From assembly GCF_026627505.1 (NCBI RefSeq), contig NZ_JAPNLK010000003.1, positions 64,840 through 128,839 on the forward strand: a stretch of 64,000 nucleotides of DNA, given 5' to 3'. The position numbers and the translations under genes are program-made. This DNA is from Streptomyces sp. H27-H5 (lineage in GTDB: Bacteria; Actinomycetota; Actinomycetes; Streptomycetales; Streptomycetaceae). Below, piece after piece: positions 24,202 to 34,689 of the stretch (within the stretch, counting starts at the first letter, position 1; every line of letters begins with the position of its first letter). The notes under the pieces were generated by a model. It saw nothing but the letters and a program-made list of their open reading frames with translations, did not search any database and had not been told where the DNA came from.

Positions 24202-25179
24202 TCAGGTCCGCTGCTTGTCGGCCTCGGCGTCTTCCGCGGTCTTGATCGCGATGCCGTCGAGGATGTCGTGTTCGGAGACCACGACCTCCTCGGCCCCGAT
24301 CCGCTCCATGATCGCCAGCAGGACCAGGGCGCCGGCGCCGATCACGTCGACCCGGCCCGGGTGCATGACCGGGATCGCGGCGCGTTCGGCGTGCGTGGCC
24401 GTCAGCATCCGCTCGCTGATCTCGCGCACCGTCGCGTAGGGGATCCGGGAGTGGTGGATGGCGGCCGAGTCGTACTCCGTCAGCCCCAGCGCGATCGCGG
24501 CGACGGTGGTCACCGAGCCGGCCAGGCCGACCAGGGTGCGGGCCTCGGTCAGCGGCACGGTCTCGGCGGCCAGGTCCAAGGCCGCCTCGATGTCGGACCG
24601 TATGGCGGCGATCTGCTCCTCGGTCGGCGGGTCGGTGACGGTGCCGTCCACCACCAGGTGGCGTTCCGTCATCCGGACGCAGCCGACGTCCACGGAGCGG
24701 GCCGCCCGGACGTGATCGGCGCCCACGACGAACTCGGTGGAGCCGCCGCCGATGTCGACGACCAGGAACGGCCGCTCCATGTCGGTGCGGCCCGTGAGCT
24801 CCTTGGTGGCGCCGGTGAAGGAGAACTCGGCCTCCTGGTCCCCGGTGATCACCTCGGGTTCCACGCCCAGGATGTCCAGGACGCCCCGGACGAAGTCGTC
24901 CCGGTTCTCGGCGTCACGGGAGGCCGACGTCGCCACGAACCGGATCCGTTCGGCGCCCAGTTCCTTGATGACCGCGGCGTACTCGCGGCACGCGGCGAAG
25001 GTGCGCTCCAGCGCCTCCGGGGCCAGCCGGCCGGTCTTGTCCACGCCCTGGCCCAGCCGGACGATCGTCATCCGCCGGTCCAGCTCGACGAACTCGCCCG
25101 TGGCCGGGTCGCAGTCCGCGACGAGGAGGCGGATGGAGTTCGTCCCGCAGTCGATGCCCGCGACCCGTGCGGCGCTCAC
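24202..25179 (-). CDS. Ppx/GppA family exopolyphosphatase
   Basis: The product is 325 residues. The ASKHA nucleotide-binding fold is evident: phosphate-1 motif VAGIDCGTNSIRLLVAD near the N-terminus, phosphate-2 motif LVVDIGGGSTEFVVG near residue 145, and the adenosine-side glycine motif DVIGAGALVLLAIM near 280. It would release phosphate from inorganic polyphosphate or hydrolyse pppGpp. The length matches the short actinobacterial form without the C-terminal HD domain, such as Mycobacterium tuberculosis Ppx proteins. The GTG start overlaps the upstream DUF501 stop by four bases, so the two are translationally coupled. Confidence 0.92.
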   Translation of the reverse strand: MSAARVAGIDCGTNSIRLLVADCDPATGEFVELDRRMTIVRLGQGVDKTGRLAPEALERTFAACREYAAVIKELGAERIRFVATSASRDAENRDDFVRGVLDILGVEPEVITGDQEAEFSFTGATKELTGRTDMERPFLVVDIGGGSTEFVVGADHVRAARSVDVGCVRMTERHLVVDGTVTDPPTEEQIAAIRSDIEAALDLAAETVPLTEARTLVGLAGSVTTVAAIALGLTEYDSAAIHHSRIPYATVREISERMLTATHAERAAIPVMHPGRVDVIGAGALVLLAIMERIGAEEVVVSEHDILDGIAIKTAEDAEADKQRT

Positions 25180-25715
25180 GCGTCCGCGTCCTTCTTCTCC
25201 CCGCACGGGGTGACGCAGGGGCCCTTGGCCCACCACTCGGGCAGCATCGCGAGGGCCTCGTCGCCGAACGGGTTCACGCCGGGGCCGGCGGCCAGCGAGT
25301 GGCCCACCAGCACGTGCAGGCACTTGACCCGGTCCGGCATGCCGCCGGCGCTCGGGAAGCCCTGGAGCACCTCGATGGCGTCGCGGCGGGTGATGTAGTC
25401 CTCGTGCGCGGCCCGGTAGGCGGCGGCCAGCTCCGGGTCGTCGGCGAGCCGGGCCTGCATCTCCTTCATCACGCCGTTGGCCTCCAGCGTGCCGATGGCA
25501 CCGGCGGCGCGCGGGCAGGTCAGGTAGAACAGCGTCGGGAAGGGGGTGCCGTCGGGGAGTCGGGGCGCGGTCTCGACGACATCCGGCTGCCCGCAGGGGC
25601 AACGGTGCGCGATGGCGCGCAGCCCGCGCGGCGGGCGGCCGAGCTGCTGCTGGAACGCCTCGATGTCCGCGGCGGTCGGCTCGGTGCGGTCGGTCTGGGG
25701 CGGGGGCGTCTGCAT
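25176..25715 (-). CDS. DUF501 domain-containing protein
   Basis: The product is 179 residues. The family core is clear: FQQQLGRPPRGLRAIAHRCPCGQPDVVET, then PTLFYLTCPRAAGAIGTLEANGVMKEM and GGMPDRVKCLHVLVGHSLAAGPGVNPFGDEAL. Conserved cysteines (HRCPCGQ and LTCPR), a histidine and PDRVKCLH could bind metal. The function is unknown. It sits upstream of and overlaps the Ppx/GppA phosphatase and downstream of the FtsB/DivIC-like gene, the usual actinobacterial order eno, ftsB/divIC, DUF501, ppx. Confidence 0.9.
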   Translation of the reverse strand: MQTPPPQTDRTEPTAADIEAFQQQLGRPPRGLRAIAHRCPCGQPDVVETAPRLPDGTPFPTLFYLTCPRAAGAIGTLEANGVMKEMQARLADDPELAAAYRAAHEDYITRRDAIEVLQGFPSAGGMPDRVKCLHVLVGHSLAAGPGVNPFGDEALAMLPEWWAKGPCVTPCGEKKDADA

Positions 25716-25773
25716 GCCTGGGATGAGTCTCTTCGTTCGTGTGCGGGTGTGTCGCGGGCGTGGCGTGTCGGGG

Positions 25774-26262
25774 TCAGTCGCCGGGGCGGTCTGCCTTGTC
25801 GACGCCGTCCCAGACGTTCGAGTACCAGGGCCGGTCGGAGCCGGCCTGCCCGGTGCGGCGGTCTTCCTTGGCCTCGGTGCCGGGGTCGTTCATGATGTAG
25901 CCGATCTCCCCCGGTCGCAGGAAGTGCAGGTGCTTGCGCGCCTGCTGTTCCGCGTAGGCGGGGTCCTGCCAGCGGGCCTTCTCGTCGCGGAGCTTCTCCA
26001 GCCGTTCGCGCGCGTCGGTGGCGTCCCGCTGTTGCTGCGCGATCTCGGAGCGCTGGGACACGTACTGGCGCATGGGGTACGCGAGGGCGACGACCAGGGT
26101 ACAGAGCACGAGCACCAGGAGCGCGGCCCGGCCGGTGAGCCGGCTGCGGCGGACCTGGCGGCGTGACTGGGAGCGGTAGACGTGCGCCGCGGTCCGTTCG
26201 CCGAGTGCCTTGAGTCTGGTCGCGGTCGAGAAGGTGGAGAACCGATCCCGGTTCCCGGCCAT
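25774..26262 (-). CDS. divIC: FtsB/DivIC-like septum formation initiator
   Basis: The product is 162 residues. A basic cytoplasmic N-terminus of about 45 residues precedes a single membrane helix (AALLVLVLCTLVVALAYPM, residues 46-64). The coiled coil typical of FtsB/DivIC follows (QRSEIAQQQRDATDARERLEKLRDEKARW), then the conserved hydrophobic motif YAEQQARKHLHFLRPGEIGYIM. The protein would join FtsL and FtsQ/DivIB in the sporulation-septation divisome. ATG at 26260-26262 is preceded by GGGAGG. The gene is directly downstream of eno. The symbol follows my recollection of the S. coelicolor neighbourhood. Confidence 0.88.
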   Translation of the reverse strand: MAGNRDRFSTFSTATRLKALGERTAAHVYRSQSRRQVRRSRLTGRAALLVLVLCTLVVALAYPMRQYVSQRSEIAQQQRDATDARERLEKLRDEKARWQDPAYAEQQARKHLHFLRPGEIGYIMNDPGTEAKEDRRTGQAGSDRPWYSNVWDGVDKADRPGD

Positions 26263-26366
26263 GGTCCCGCCTCCCCTGTGTGCGCTACGCAATACGTCCC
26301 CGCACACGGTACGGGACCGAGTGCGGGGACGTACGGAGGCCGGGGCGTGATTGGCCCCCGCCCTTC

Positions 26367-27725
<1,359 letters not shown>

Positions 27726-27867
27726 CTAGAGCCTAACCGGCTCCGGCCACTCGGCCGGCCGACCGCCCGGGTCCTGGGACGAAAAAGGACCCGAATACCC
27801 TTCTTCCAGGACATACGGCTCTTGATCGTCGGCGGGATCGGGCGCCACCGGGCCCGGACACGCCACC

Positions 27868-27897
27868 GCCCGGCGCGTGGAGGGGTACGCGCCGGGC
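27868..27897 (-). terminator. Stem-loop after the rpfA-like gene
   Basis: GCCCGGCGCGT (27868-27878) pairs perfectly with ACGCGCCGGGC (27887-27897), 39 bases beyond the stop of the minus-strand rpf gene. The eno promoter lies further downstream. Confidence 0.7.
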
Positions 27898-27935
27898 AGG
27901 GGTGCGTCAGGACTGACGCGGGGTCATCGGGGGGT

Positions 27936-28866
<931 letters not shown>

Positions 28867-28918
28867 ATGCGGTCGAAGAGGCTCGCGGTGACGAGCGATT
28901 CAGAAGGTAGACAGGTCT

Positions 28919-28950
28919 CCCCCCGATGTTCAACGAGCAACATCGGGGGG
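28919..28950. terminator. Perfect 12-bp stem-loop upstream of the riboswitch
   Basis: CCCCCCGATGTT (28919-28930) pairs with AACATCGGGGGG (28939-28950) around an 8-base loop. On the minus strand it lies 160 bases after the upstream rpf stop and about 50 bases before the riboswitch, so it may terminate the upstream transcript. Its loop also offers a possible -35 (TTGAAC) for the riboswitch promoter. Confidence 0.6.
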
Positions 28951-29109
28951 AAAGGGCCCTACTTGCGTTCCGGTTAGGGACGTTTGCGCAGGTGAGGGCA
29001 GGGTTTGCAGCAGCTTCGATACGGGACACGCCAGTTGAGCGGAAGAGACGCATGTCTCACTTGCCGAAACCGGACATTCGGATCTTAATGGGTGCCCGAA
29101 CTGCCCCTA

Positions 29110-30120
29110 TTACTTGGTTAGATCCAGGTTCTGGCCGGGCTTGATGAGGTCCGCGTCCCCTCCGATGACCTGCTCGTTGGCCTCGTACAGCTTGGTCCAG
29201 CCGCCCTTGAGTCCCTTGGCGTCCGCGATGGCGGTCAGGCTGTCGCCCGCCTTCACCGTGTAGACGGGCTCCGGCGCGGTGTTGGGAACGGCCCCGAGGG
29301 CCTCGTCCGCCGCCGGGCCGCGGTGCTTGCCGCCGCCGTCCGTCGCCGAGTCGGTCGGGGTGCCCGTCGAGGCCGAGGGCGTGGTGGACGGGTCGGCCGG
29401 GTTCGGGTCCTTGGCGGGGTCCGAGGGGACGACCGGGGCGGTCGTGCCGCCCGGGGTGGTCGGGGCGACCGGCGGCTGGTTGCTCGGGCCGGTCGGAAGG
29501 GTCGGGTCCGGGTCCGGCATGACGGGCAGTCCGGTGTTGGGCCCCTGCGGGACGTCGGGCAGCGTGAACGAGGGCGTGCCGGACGGGCCGGGCAGGGTCG
29601 GGGCGGCCGCGGTGGGCGTCGGCACCCCGAAGTCGGTGGCCGGGGTGGAACCGCTCTTCGGCACCGAGGAGTCGGGGCGGGAGGGGGTGGGCGCCACCGG
29701 CGCGGGCGTCTCGACCCGGCCGGGGTCCACCGCGGCCGACGGACCCTGTCGCGTCAGGCCGGCCGAGGACGCGCACAGCGGCCACGCCTGGGGGCCCTGC
29801 GAGGCCAGCACCTGTTCGGCGACGGCGATCTGCTGGGAGCGGCTGGCGAGGTCGGGACGCGTCGCGTAGTCGAGTCCGCCGGCCTCGTTCCACTGCTCCT
29901 GGGTGAACTGGAGCCCCCCGTAGGCGCCGCTGCCGTAGTTGGCGCTCCAGGAACCGCCGCTCTCGCACTCGGCGACCGTGTCCCACGTGCCGGCGTCGGC
30001 GGCGCTCGCGTTGGTTGCCGCGAGCAGCGGCAGGGCCAACGCGGAACCGGCGACTCCGGCAGTGACGACGAGTGCGGGTATTTGCTTGGGGCGTCTGTGG
30101 CGGCCGTTCCCGGAACGCAT
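29110..30120 (-). CDS. rpfC: Second resuscitation-promoting factor with LysM domain
   Basis: The product is 336 residues. A signal peptide (residues 1-41, LVVTAGVAGSALALPLLAAT then NASAAD) precedes the Rpf domain (GTWDTVAECESGGSWSANYG, catalytic Glu53). A long linker (about 120-280) rich in Pro, Thr, Gly and Asp follows, then a C-terminal LysM domain (VYTVKAGDSLTAIADAKG to PGQNLDL). It differs from its neighbour mainly in the linker, about 110 residues longer. ATG at 30118-30120 is preceded by GAAAGG. No riboswitch pattern is visible upstream; instead TTGTTA (30183-30188) and TAGGTT (30159-30164) suggest a promoter with an 18-base spacer. The symbol follows memory of the S. coelicolor order. 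Confidence 0.88.
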   Translation of the reverse strand: MRSGNGRHRRPKQIPALVVTAGVAGSALALPLLAATNASAADAGTWDTVAECESGGSWSANYGSGAYGGLQFTQEQWNEAGGLDYATRPDLASRSQQIAVAEQVLASQGPQAWPLCASSAGLTRQGPSAAVDPGRVETPAPVAPTPSRPDSSVPKSGSTPATDFGVPTPTAAAPTLPGPSGTPSFTLPDVPQGPNTGLPVMPDPDPTLPTGPSNQPPVAPTTPGGTTAPVVPSDPAKDPNPADPSTTPSASTGTPTDSATDGGGKHRGPAADEALGAVPNTAPEPVYTVKAGDSLTAIADAKGLKGGWTKLYEANEQVIGGDADLIKPGQNLDLTK

Positions 30121-30234
30121 GAGGCTGTACCTTTCGCATAACGGCGGGGTAACGGCAGAACCTAGCGGCCTTGGCACACAAGTAACAAGTTTGATCGGAA
30201 ACTGACTCGCGGTCAGGCCGGCCCCGGTCGCGCC

Positions 30235-31512
30235 TCAGTCGTTTCGGGGTGTGAAGCGGACCGGAAGGGTGCGCAGGCCACGCATGATGAGTCCGCCCCG
30301 CCAGCGCAGGTCCGCAGGTGGAACAGCGAGTTCCAGATCCGGCAGACGCATCAGCAAACTCTTGAGCGCCGTCTGTCCCTCCAGGCGCGCGAGCGGCGCA
30401 CCGAGGCAGTAATGGATCCCGTGCCCGTATCCGAGGTGCTGATTGTCACTCCGGGACAGGTCCAGAGTGTCCGGTTCCGCGAACCTTGCGGGGTCCCGGT
30501 CCGCGGCCGCGAGGACCACCAGCACCGGATCGCCGGTCGCGATGTCGCGCCCGCCGAGGGTCAGCGGTTCGGTGGCGAACCGCCAGGTCGCCAGTTCCAC
30601 GGGCCCGTCGTACCGCAACAGCTCCTCGACACCGGTCTCCAGCAGCCCGCTCTCGCCGGCGGCGAGGGAGACCTGGAGGCGCTCGCGCTGCTCCGGGTTC
30701 ATGAAGAGGGAGTGGACGCCGTTCCCGATGAGGTTCACGGTCGTCTCGAAGCCGGCGAAGAGCAGGATGAAGGCCATCGCGGTGGCCTCGGCCTCCGTCA
30801 GGTGGTCGCCGTGATCGCCGGCCCGGATCAGATCCGAGATCAGGTCGTTGCCCAGATCGTCCCGTTTGCGGTGGATGAGTTCCCCGAGGTAGGTCCGCAT
30901 CCGCTTGACGGAACGGGCGACCCCGCCGCGCGGTCCGCCGCCGTGTCGGATCATCATCCCGGCCCAGTCCCGGAAGTCGTCCTGGTCCTCGCGCGGTACG
31001 CCGAGCATCTCGCAGATGGCGTAGATGGGGAGCGGGAAGGCGAACTCGTGGATGAGGTCAGCCTCCCCCTTCGCGGCGAACCCGTCGATGAGGTGGTCGG
31101 TGAGCTCCTGGACGCGCGGGGCGAACTCCGCCACCCGGCGCGGGGTGAACGCCTTCGACACCAGCCGCCGCAGCCGGGTGTGGTCCGGCGGGTCGATGTT
31201 CAGCAGGTGCGTCATCAGCTCCGCCTTGCGCTCCCCCGGGATGCCGGTCTTGCCCTTGGCGTGCGCCGGCTCCGCGTGGTGCGCCGGGTTCTTGCTGAGG
31301 CGCTGGTCGGCGAGGGCCTGGCGGGCGTCCGCGTACCGGGTCACCAGCCAGGCCTCCACGCCGCTCGGGAGCTTGGTGCGGTGCACGGGGGAGTGCTCGC
31401 GCAGCCAGGCGTACGCCGGGTACGGGTCGGTGGCGAACTCCCAGTCGAACAGGGTGGGGCCCTGGGGGGAGGAGGTCTCGTCGGCGGGTTCCGCGGGGGT
31501 CGGCTCATGCAC
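30235..31512 (-). CDS. Cytochrome P450
   Basis: The product is 425 residues, a soluble class I bacterial P450. The I-helix oxygen-activation motif is LLFAGFETTVN, the ExxR motif lies in GVEELLRYDGPVE, and the haem loop is HLGYGHGIHYCLGAPLARLE with the thiolate Cys near residue 369. The substrate is unknown; sequence features resemble CYP107-like actinobacterial P450s. No ferredoxin gene is adjacent. The GTG start at 31510-31512 is six bases from a possible -10 TACGGT, consistent with a leaderless transcript. It diverges from a flavohaemoprotein across 115 bases. Confidence 0.92.
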   Translation of the reverse strand: MHEPTPAEPADETSSPQGPTLFDWEFATDPYPAYAWLREHSPVHRTKLPSGVEAWLVTRYADARQALADQRLSKNPAHHAEPAHAKGKTGIPGERKAELMTHLLNIDPPDHTRLRRLVSKAFTPRRVAEFAPRVQELTDHLIDGFAAKGEADLIHEFAFPLPIYAICEMLGVPREDQDDFRDWAGMMIRHGGGPRGGVARSVKRMRTYLGELIHRKRDDLGNDLISDLIRAGDHGDHLTEAEATAMAFILLFAGFETTVNLIGNGVHSLFMNPEQRERLQVSLAAGESGLLETGVEELLRYDGPVELATWRFATEPLTLGGRDIATGDPVLVVLAAADRDPARFAEPDTLDLSRSDNQHLGYGHGIHYCLGAPLARLEGQTALKSLLMRLPDLELAVPPADLRWRGGLIMRGLRTLPVRFTPRND

Positions 31513-31589
31513 CCGCTGACCGTATCCCGGCCTCCGCACGCCATCCCATATGGGTGCTTCGTCGCGGCTGTCCGTAGATCCGCCGAGGC

Positions 31590-31620
31590 TTGACCCCGCC
31601 CGCTCCGCCGTTCCTACTTT
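31590..31620 (+). promoter_or_regulatory. Predicted leaderless promoter of the flavohaemoprotein gene
   Basis: TTGACC (31590-31595) and TACTTT (31615-31620) with 19 bases between precede the GTG at 31628 by only seven bases. With no ribosome site visible, transcription probably starts at or next to the start codon. The spacer is slightly long. Confidence 0.45.
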
Positions 31621-31627
31621 CGCTGTT

Positions 31628-32830
31628 GTGGACGTGAGGATCTTGAAGAGCAGTTTCGCGGTGGTGGAGCGACGGGCCGAGCACGCCGTCAAGTACTTCT
31701 ACACGCACCTCTTCTGGCACCACCCCGAAGTCCGCCCGCTCTTCCCCTCCTCCCCGGCGGACATGGAACGCCAGCGGGACCGGCTCTTCGCCGCCCTCAC
31801 CCACGTGGTCACCCACCTGGAGAACGAGACCCTCGTCCCCTACCTCCGCGACCTCGGCCGTGACCACCGCAAGTTCCGGGTCGGCCCCGAGCACTACGCG
31901 GCCGTCGGCACCAGCCTGCTCGCCGCCCTCGCCGAGACCTCCGGCGAGACCTGGACACCCAACGTGGAGAAGGCCTGGGCCGAGGCCTACCAGGTGATCG
32001 CCGACGCGATGACGGCCGGCGCCGCCGAGAGCACCGACCCGCCCTGGTGGGACGCCGAGATCGTCCGCCACCTCCAGTACGGGCAGGACGTCGCCGTGCT
32101 GACGCTGCGCCCCGACCTCCCGCTCCCCTATCTCCCCGGCCAGTACGTGAGCGTGAGCAGCGCCCGCGTCCCGACCACCTGGCGCACCTACTCCCTGGCC
32201 AACGCGCCCCGCCCCGACGGCACCGTCGACCTGCACGTCAGCCGGATCGAGGAGGGCAGGCTGTCGCAGGTGCTGGTCCGCGAGGCACGGCCCGGGGAGA
32301 CGTTGCGACTGGGCGCGCCCGGAGGCCGGCTCACGCTGCGCCGCGAGGACCGCCCGGTCACCTTCATCGCCGCCGGCACCGGTTGGGCCCCGATCCGGGC
32401 CATGCTGGAGGACCTCGCGGACGACCCTCCCGACCAGGACCTACGGCTCTTCGTCGTCGCCCGGGACGCCGCGCACCTCTACGACCGGCCGTTCATCGAC
32501 GCGTACGCCGGCGCCCACCGCCGGCTCGCCGTCACCTACCTCACGCCCGCCCCCGGGCAGCACCGCAACCAGGCCACCGCCCGGCTGGCGACCGCACTCG
32601 GCCACCGCGGCCTGTGGCGGGACCAGGACGTCTACCTCGGCGGGCCGGCGCAGTTCATCGAGGAGACCGCGTACCTCCTGGAGGAACTCGGCGCCCGGCC
32701 CGACCGGATCTTCCACGACGCGATCCCCGCGGGCGACCCCGCGCGGACCCGCCCGGTCGGCTTCGGGGAGTGGTTCCTGAGCCCGCCGGACCCGCACTGG
32801 CACAACCCCTCGGGGCGCGCCCCGCTGTAG
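31628..32830 (+). CDS. Flavohaemoprotein-like globin-oxidoreductase
   Basis: The product is about 400 residues. The globin domain covers residues 1-135: Tyr in KYFYTHLFWHHPEVRPLF matches the distal B10 tyrosine and His in RVGPEHYAAVG the proximal ligand. A ferredoxin-reductase-type FAD domain follows (about 140-240, LPYLPGQYVSVS then RTYSLANAP, the FAD-binding RxYS motif). The NAD(P) domain is at 245-370 (VTFIAAGTGWAPIRAMLED, VYLGGPAQFIEET). Such proteins detoxify nitric oxide to nitrate (Hmp) or transfer electrons. The open frame extends 78 bases upstream, but a -10 sequence there argues for the GTG at 31628. It diverges from a P450, so a role as its electron donor cannot be excluded. Confidence 0.85.
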   Translation: MDVRILKSSFAVVERRAEHAVKYFYTHLFWHHPEVRPLFPSSPADMERQRDRLFAALTHVVTHLENETLVPYLRDLGRDHRKFRVGPEHYAAVGTSLLAALAETSGETWTPNVEKAWAEAYQVIADAMTAGAAESTDPPWWDAEIVRHLQYGQDVAVLTLRPDLPLPYLPGQYVSVSSARVPTTWRTYSLANAPRPDGTVDLHVSRIEEGRLSQVLVREARPGETLRLGAPGGRLTLRREDRPVTFIAAGTGWAPIRAMLEDLADDPPDQDLRLFVVARDAAHLYDRPFIDAYAGAHRRLAVTYLTPAPGQHRNQATARLATALGHRGLWRDQDVYLGGPAQFIEETAYLLEELGARPDRIFHDAIPAGDPARTRPVGFGEWFLSPPDPHWHNPSGRAPL

Positions 32831-32861
32831 GCCCTGCCGTCGACGCGCCGCCCGGCGCGGG

Positions 32862-33839
32862 TCAGGCGTCGGCGCCCTCCGCCGCCCGGATCGCGTCCCG
32901 GTAGACGCGGGCCGCGGCGCGCAGTGCGGTCTCGGGGTCGACGCCCGCCGCCTCGGCGCGCGCCGCCAGTTCCAGCAGCTCGTAGCCGACGCCCTCGCCC
33001 CGGGGCAGTTCCACCGCGATGCCGCCCGTGCGGGCCCGGCCGGCCAGCTTGGCCGCGAGCGCGAGACCGGGCTGGGCGACCGGGACCCCGTCCGTGACCG
33101 ACGCGCGGCGCTTCTCGACCGCCTTGGTGGCCTGCCAGTGCGCGTTGACGTCCTCGGGCGTCTCGGCCCGCGCGTCGCCGAAGACGTGCGGGTGCCGGCG
33201 GATCAGCTTGTCGACCAGGTCCCCGGCCACGTCGTCGATGGAGAACGGCTCGTCGGCGTGCTCCTGCGCGATCCGGGCGTGGAAGAAGACCTGGAGCAGG
33301 ACGTCGCCCAACTCCTCGCGCAGTTCCTCCCGGTCCCCGGACTCGATCGCCTCGACCAGCTCGTACGCCTCCTCGATGGCGTACTTCACGAGGGCCTCGT
33401 GGGTCTGCGCCGAGGTCCAGGGGCATTCCCGCCGCACCCGGTCCATCACCTGCACCAGGTCGAGCAGCCGCGCGCCGGGCAGGTCGTAGGAGCCGGGCAG
33501 CAGTTCCAGGTCCGGCATCGCGACCCGACCGGAGCCGGCCAGGCGGGCGAGGCCGTCGGTGAGCCGCTGGTCGCCCTCGCCGCTCGGCAGGACCACGACG
33601 GTGGCGCCGCCGGCGCAGGCCTCGACGAGTTCGTGGGCGTCGGGGACCGCGTGGAGCACCTCGACACCCGCCTCGCGCAGGTACGGAAGCTGCGGGTGGT
33701 CGGGATCGGCGCACAGCACCCGGTCCGCGGCGTGCAGGATCTGCCACGCGGACCAGGACAGCAGGCCGGGGGCGACCCGGTGGCTGGTGGTCAGCAGGAC
33801 GATGCGGCCGGTGGGCTCGGGGGTCGCGTGCTCAGTCAC
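32862..33839 (-). CDS. mazG: MazG nucleoside triphosphate pyrophosphohydrolase
   Basis: The product is 325 residues. The N-terminal third (about 1-105) is a degenerate tetrapyrrole-methylase-like domain seen in actinobacterial MazG. The MazG fold follows with VMDRVRRECPWTSAQTHEALVKYAIEEAYELVEAI and EELREELGDVLLQVFFHARIAQE, supplying the EExxE and ExxD magnesium ligands. It hydrolyses NTPs to NMP and pyrophosphate and removes oxidised nucleotides. The GTG start lies six bases after a TAGGTT -10 candidate on the minus strand, so the transcript may be leaderless. A SurA-like lipoprotein gene lies 28 bases upstream in the same direction. Confidence 0.9.
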   Translation of the reverse strand: MTEHATPEPTGRIVLLTTSHRVAPGLLSWSAWQILHAADRVLCADPDHPQLPYLREAGVEVLHAVPDAHELVEACAGGATVVVLPSGEGDQRLTDGLARLAGSGRVAMPDLELLPGSYDLPGARLLDLVQVMDRVRRECPWTSAQTHEALVKYAIEEAYELVEAIESGDREELREELGDVLLQVFFHARIAQEHADEPFSIDDVAGDLVDKLIRRHPHVFGDARAETPEDVNAHWQATKAVEKRRASVTDGVPVAQPGLALAAKLAGRARTGGIAVELPRGEGVGYELLELAARAEAAGVDPETALRAAARVYRDAIRAAEGADA

Positions 33840-33867
33840 CCCCCGAACCTACCTCCGGACGGGCGAC

Positions 33868-34497
33868 TCAGGTCCCGGCGGGTACGGCCTGCTCGGGCCG
33901 GGTCCGCTGGATGATCCACGGGGTGGTCCCGTCACCGAGCCGGATCCCCTCGGCGTCCCAGCTGCCGTAGCGCGGGTTGACCTCGATGCCCAGTTTCTCG
34001 GCGGCCGCCGACGCGGGGGCGGTGAGCTTGTCCTTGCCGTACTTGTCCATGAGCTTCGACAGGAGCAGCTGGTCCGTGACGAAGCGGTCGATCTGGCCGG
34101 GGGCCGTCACCGCCTCCTGGAGGATCGCCGCCTGGAACTTCTGCGGGCCGCCGCTGCTGTCGACGAACTGCTTGCGCTGCTCCTCCAGCTCCCTCGTGGT
34201 GAGGGTGATCCCGGCGTCCTCGGCCACCCTGTCGAGGATCCGGCTGTTGATCATCGCGCGCAGCTTGGTCCGCTCCAGTCGCGGGGAGCTCTCCACGAGT
34301 TCGGCCGGCGTGGGGGTCGTGGACCGGTTCTGTGCGGCGCGTACGTCGTTCACCTGGGCCTGGAGCGCTGAGGTGGTGATCCGTTCGCCGCCGACCACGG
34401 CTGCCGTGCCGGGGCGGGTCTCGTTCGAGCAGGCGGACAGCAGGGGAGCCGCCGCGAGCAGGACGGCGGAGACGGAGAGCGCAGTGCGACGGTGCAA
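33868..34497 (-). CDS. SurA N-terminal domain lipoprotein, chaperone-like
   Basis: The product is 209 residues. The signal peptide MHRRTALSVSAVLLAAAPLL ends in the lipobox LSAC, so the mature protein is a lipoprotein on the outer face of the membrane. The rest resembles the SurA N-terminal chaperone domain (VVGGERITTSALQAQVND, then LRAMINSRILDRVAEDAGI and TRELEEQRKQF), without a parvulin isomerase domain. It probably helps fold secreted proteins. The start codon is TTG at 34495-34497, supported by GGAGG five bases upstream. A near-palindrome at 34520-34537 may be an operator. Confidence 0.88.
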   Translation of the reverse strand: MHRRTALSVSAVLLAAAPLLSACSNETRPGTAAVVGGERITTSALQAQVNDVRAAQNRSTTPTPAELVESSPRLERTKLRAMINSRILDRVAEDAGITLTTRELEEQRKQFVDSSGGPQKFQAAILQEAVTAPGQIDRFVTDQLLLSKLMDKYGKDKLTAPASAAAEKLGIEVNPRYGSWDAEGIRLGDGTTPWIIQRTRPEQAVPAGT

Positions 34498-34519
34498 AGG
34501 AGCCTCCAGGGCCGGGAGA

Positions 34520-34537
34520 TTGTGCGTCGATGCACAA
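34520..34537. promoter_or_regulatory. 18-base near-palindrome upstream of the lipoprotein gene
   Basis: TTGTGCGTCGATGCACAA has arms TTGTGC and GCACAA and is symmetrical at 16 of 18 positions. It lies 22 bases upstream of the TTG start. No regulator is known. Confidence 0.35.
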
Positions 34538-34689
34538 GGGCCGTGCGGTGATCGATGTTATGCAGTCAGGGTGATCCGAGCCACTGGTTCGACCAACGAT
34601 TCCGAGCGTGTTGGGGTGCGCGAGTGTTGGCGCGCCGGTCACCCCGGCGCCATCCCGGCGTCCTCCGCGTCTGCCAGGGTCGGCCCACC

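Noticed and set aside
30121..30234. Second c-di-AMP riboswitch upstream of the rpfC-like gene
   Set aside because: The leader is too short and lacks both conserved blocks; an ordinary promoter fits better.
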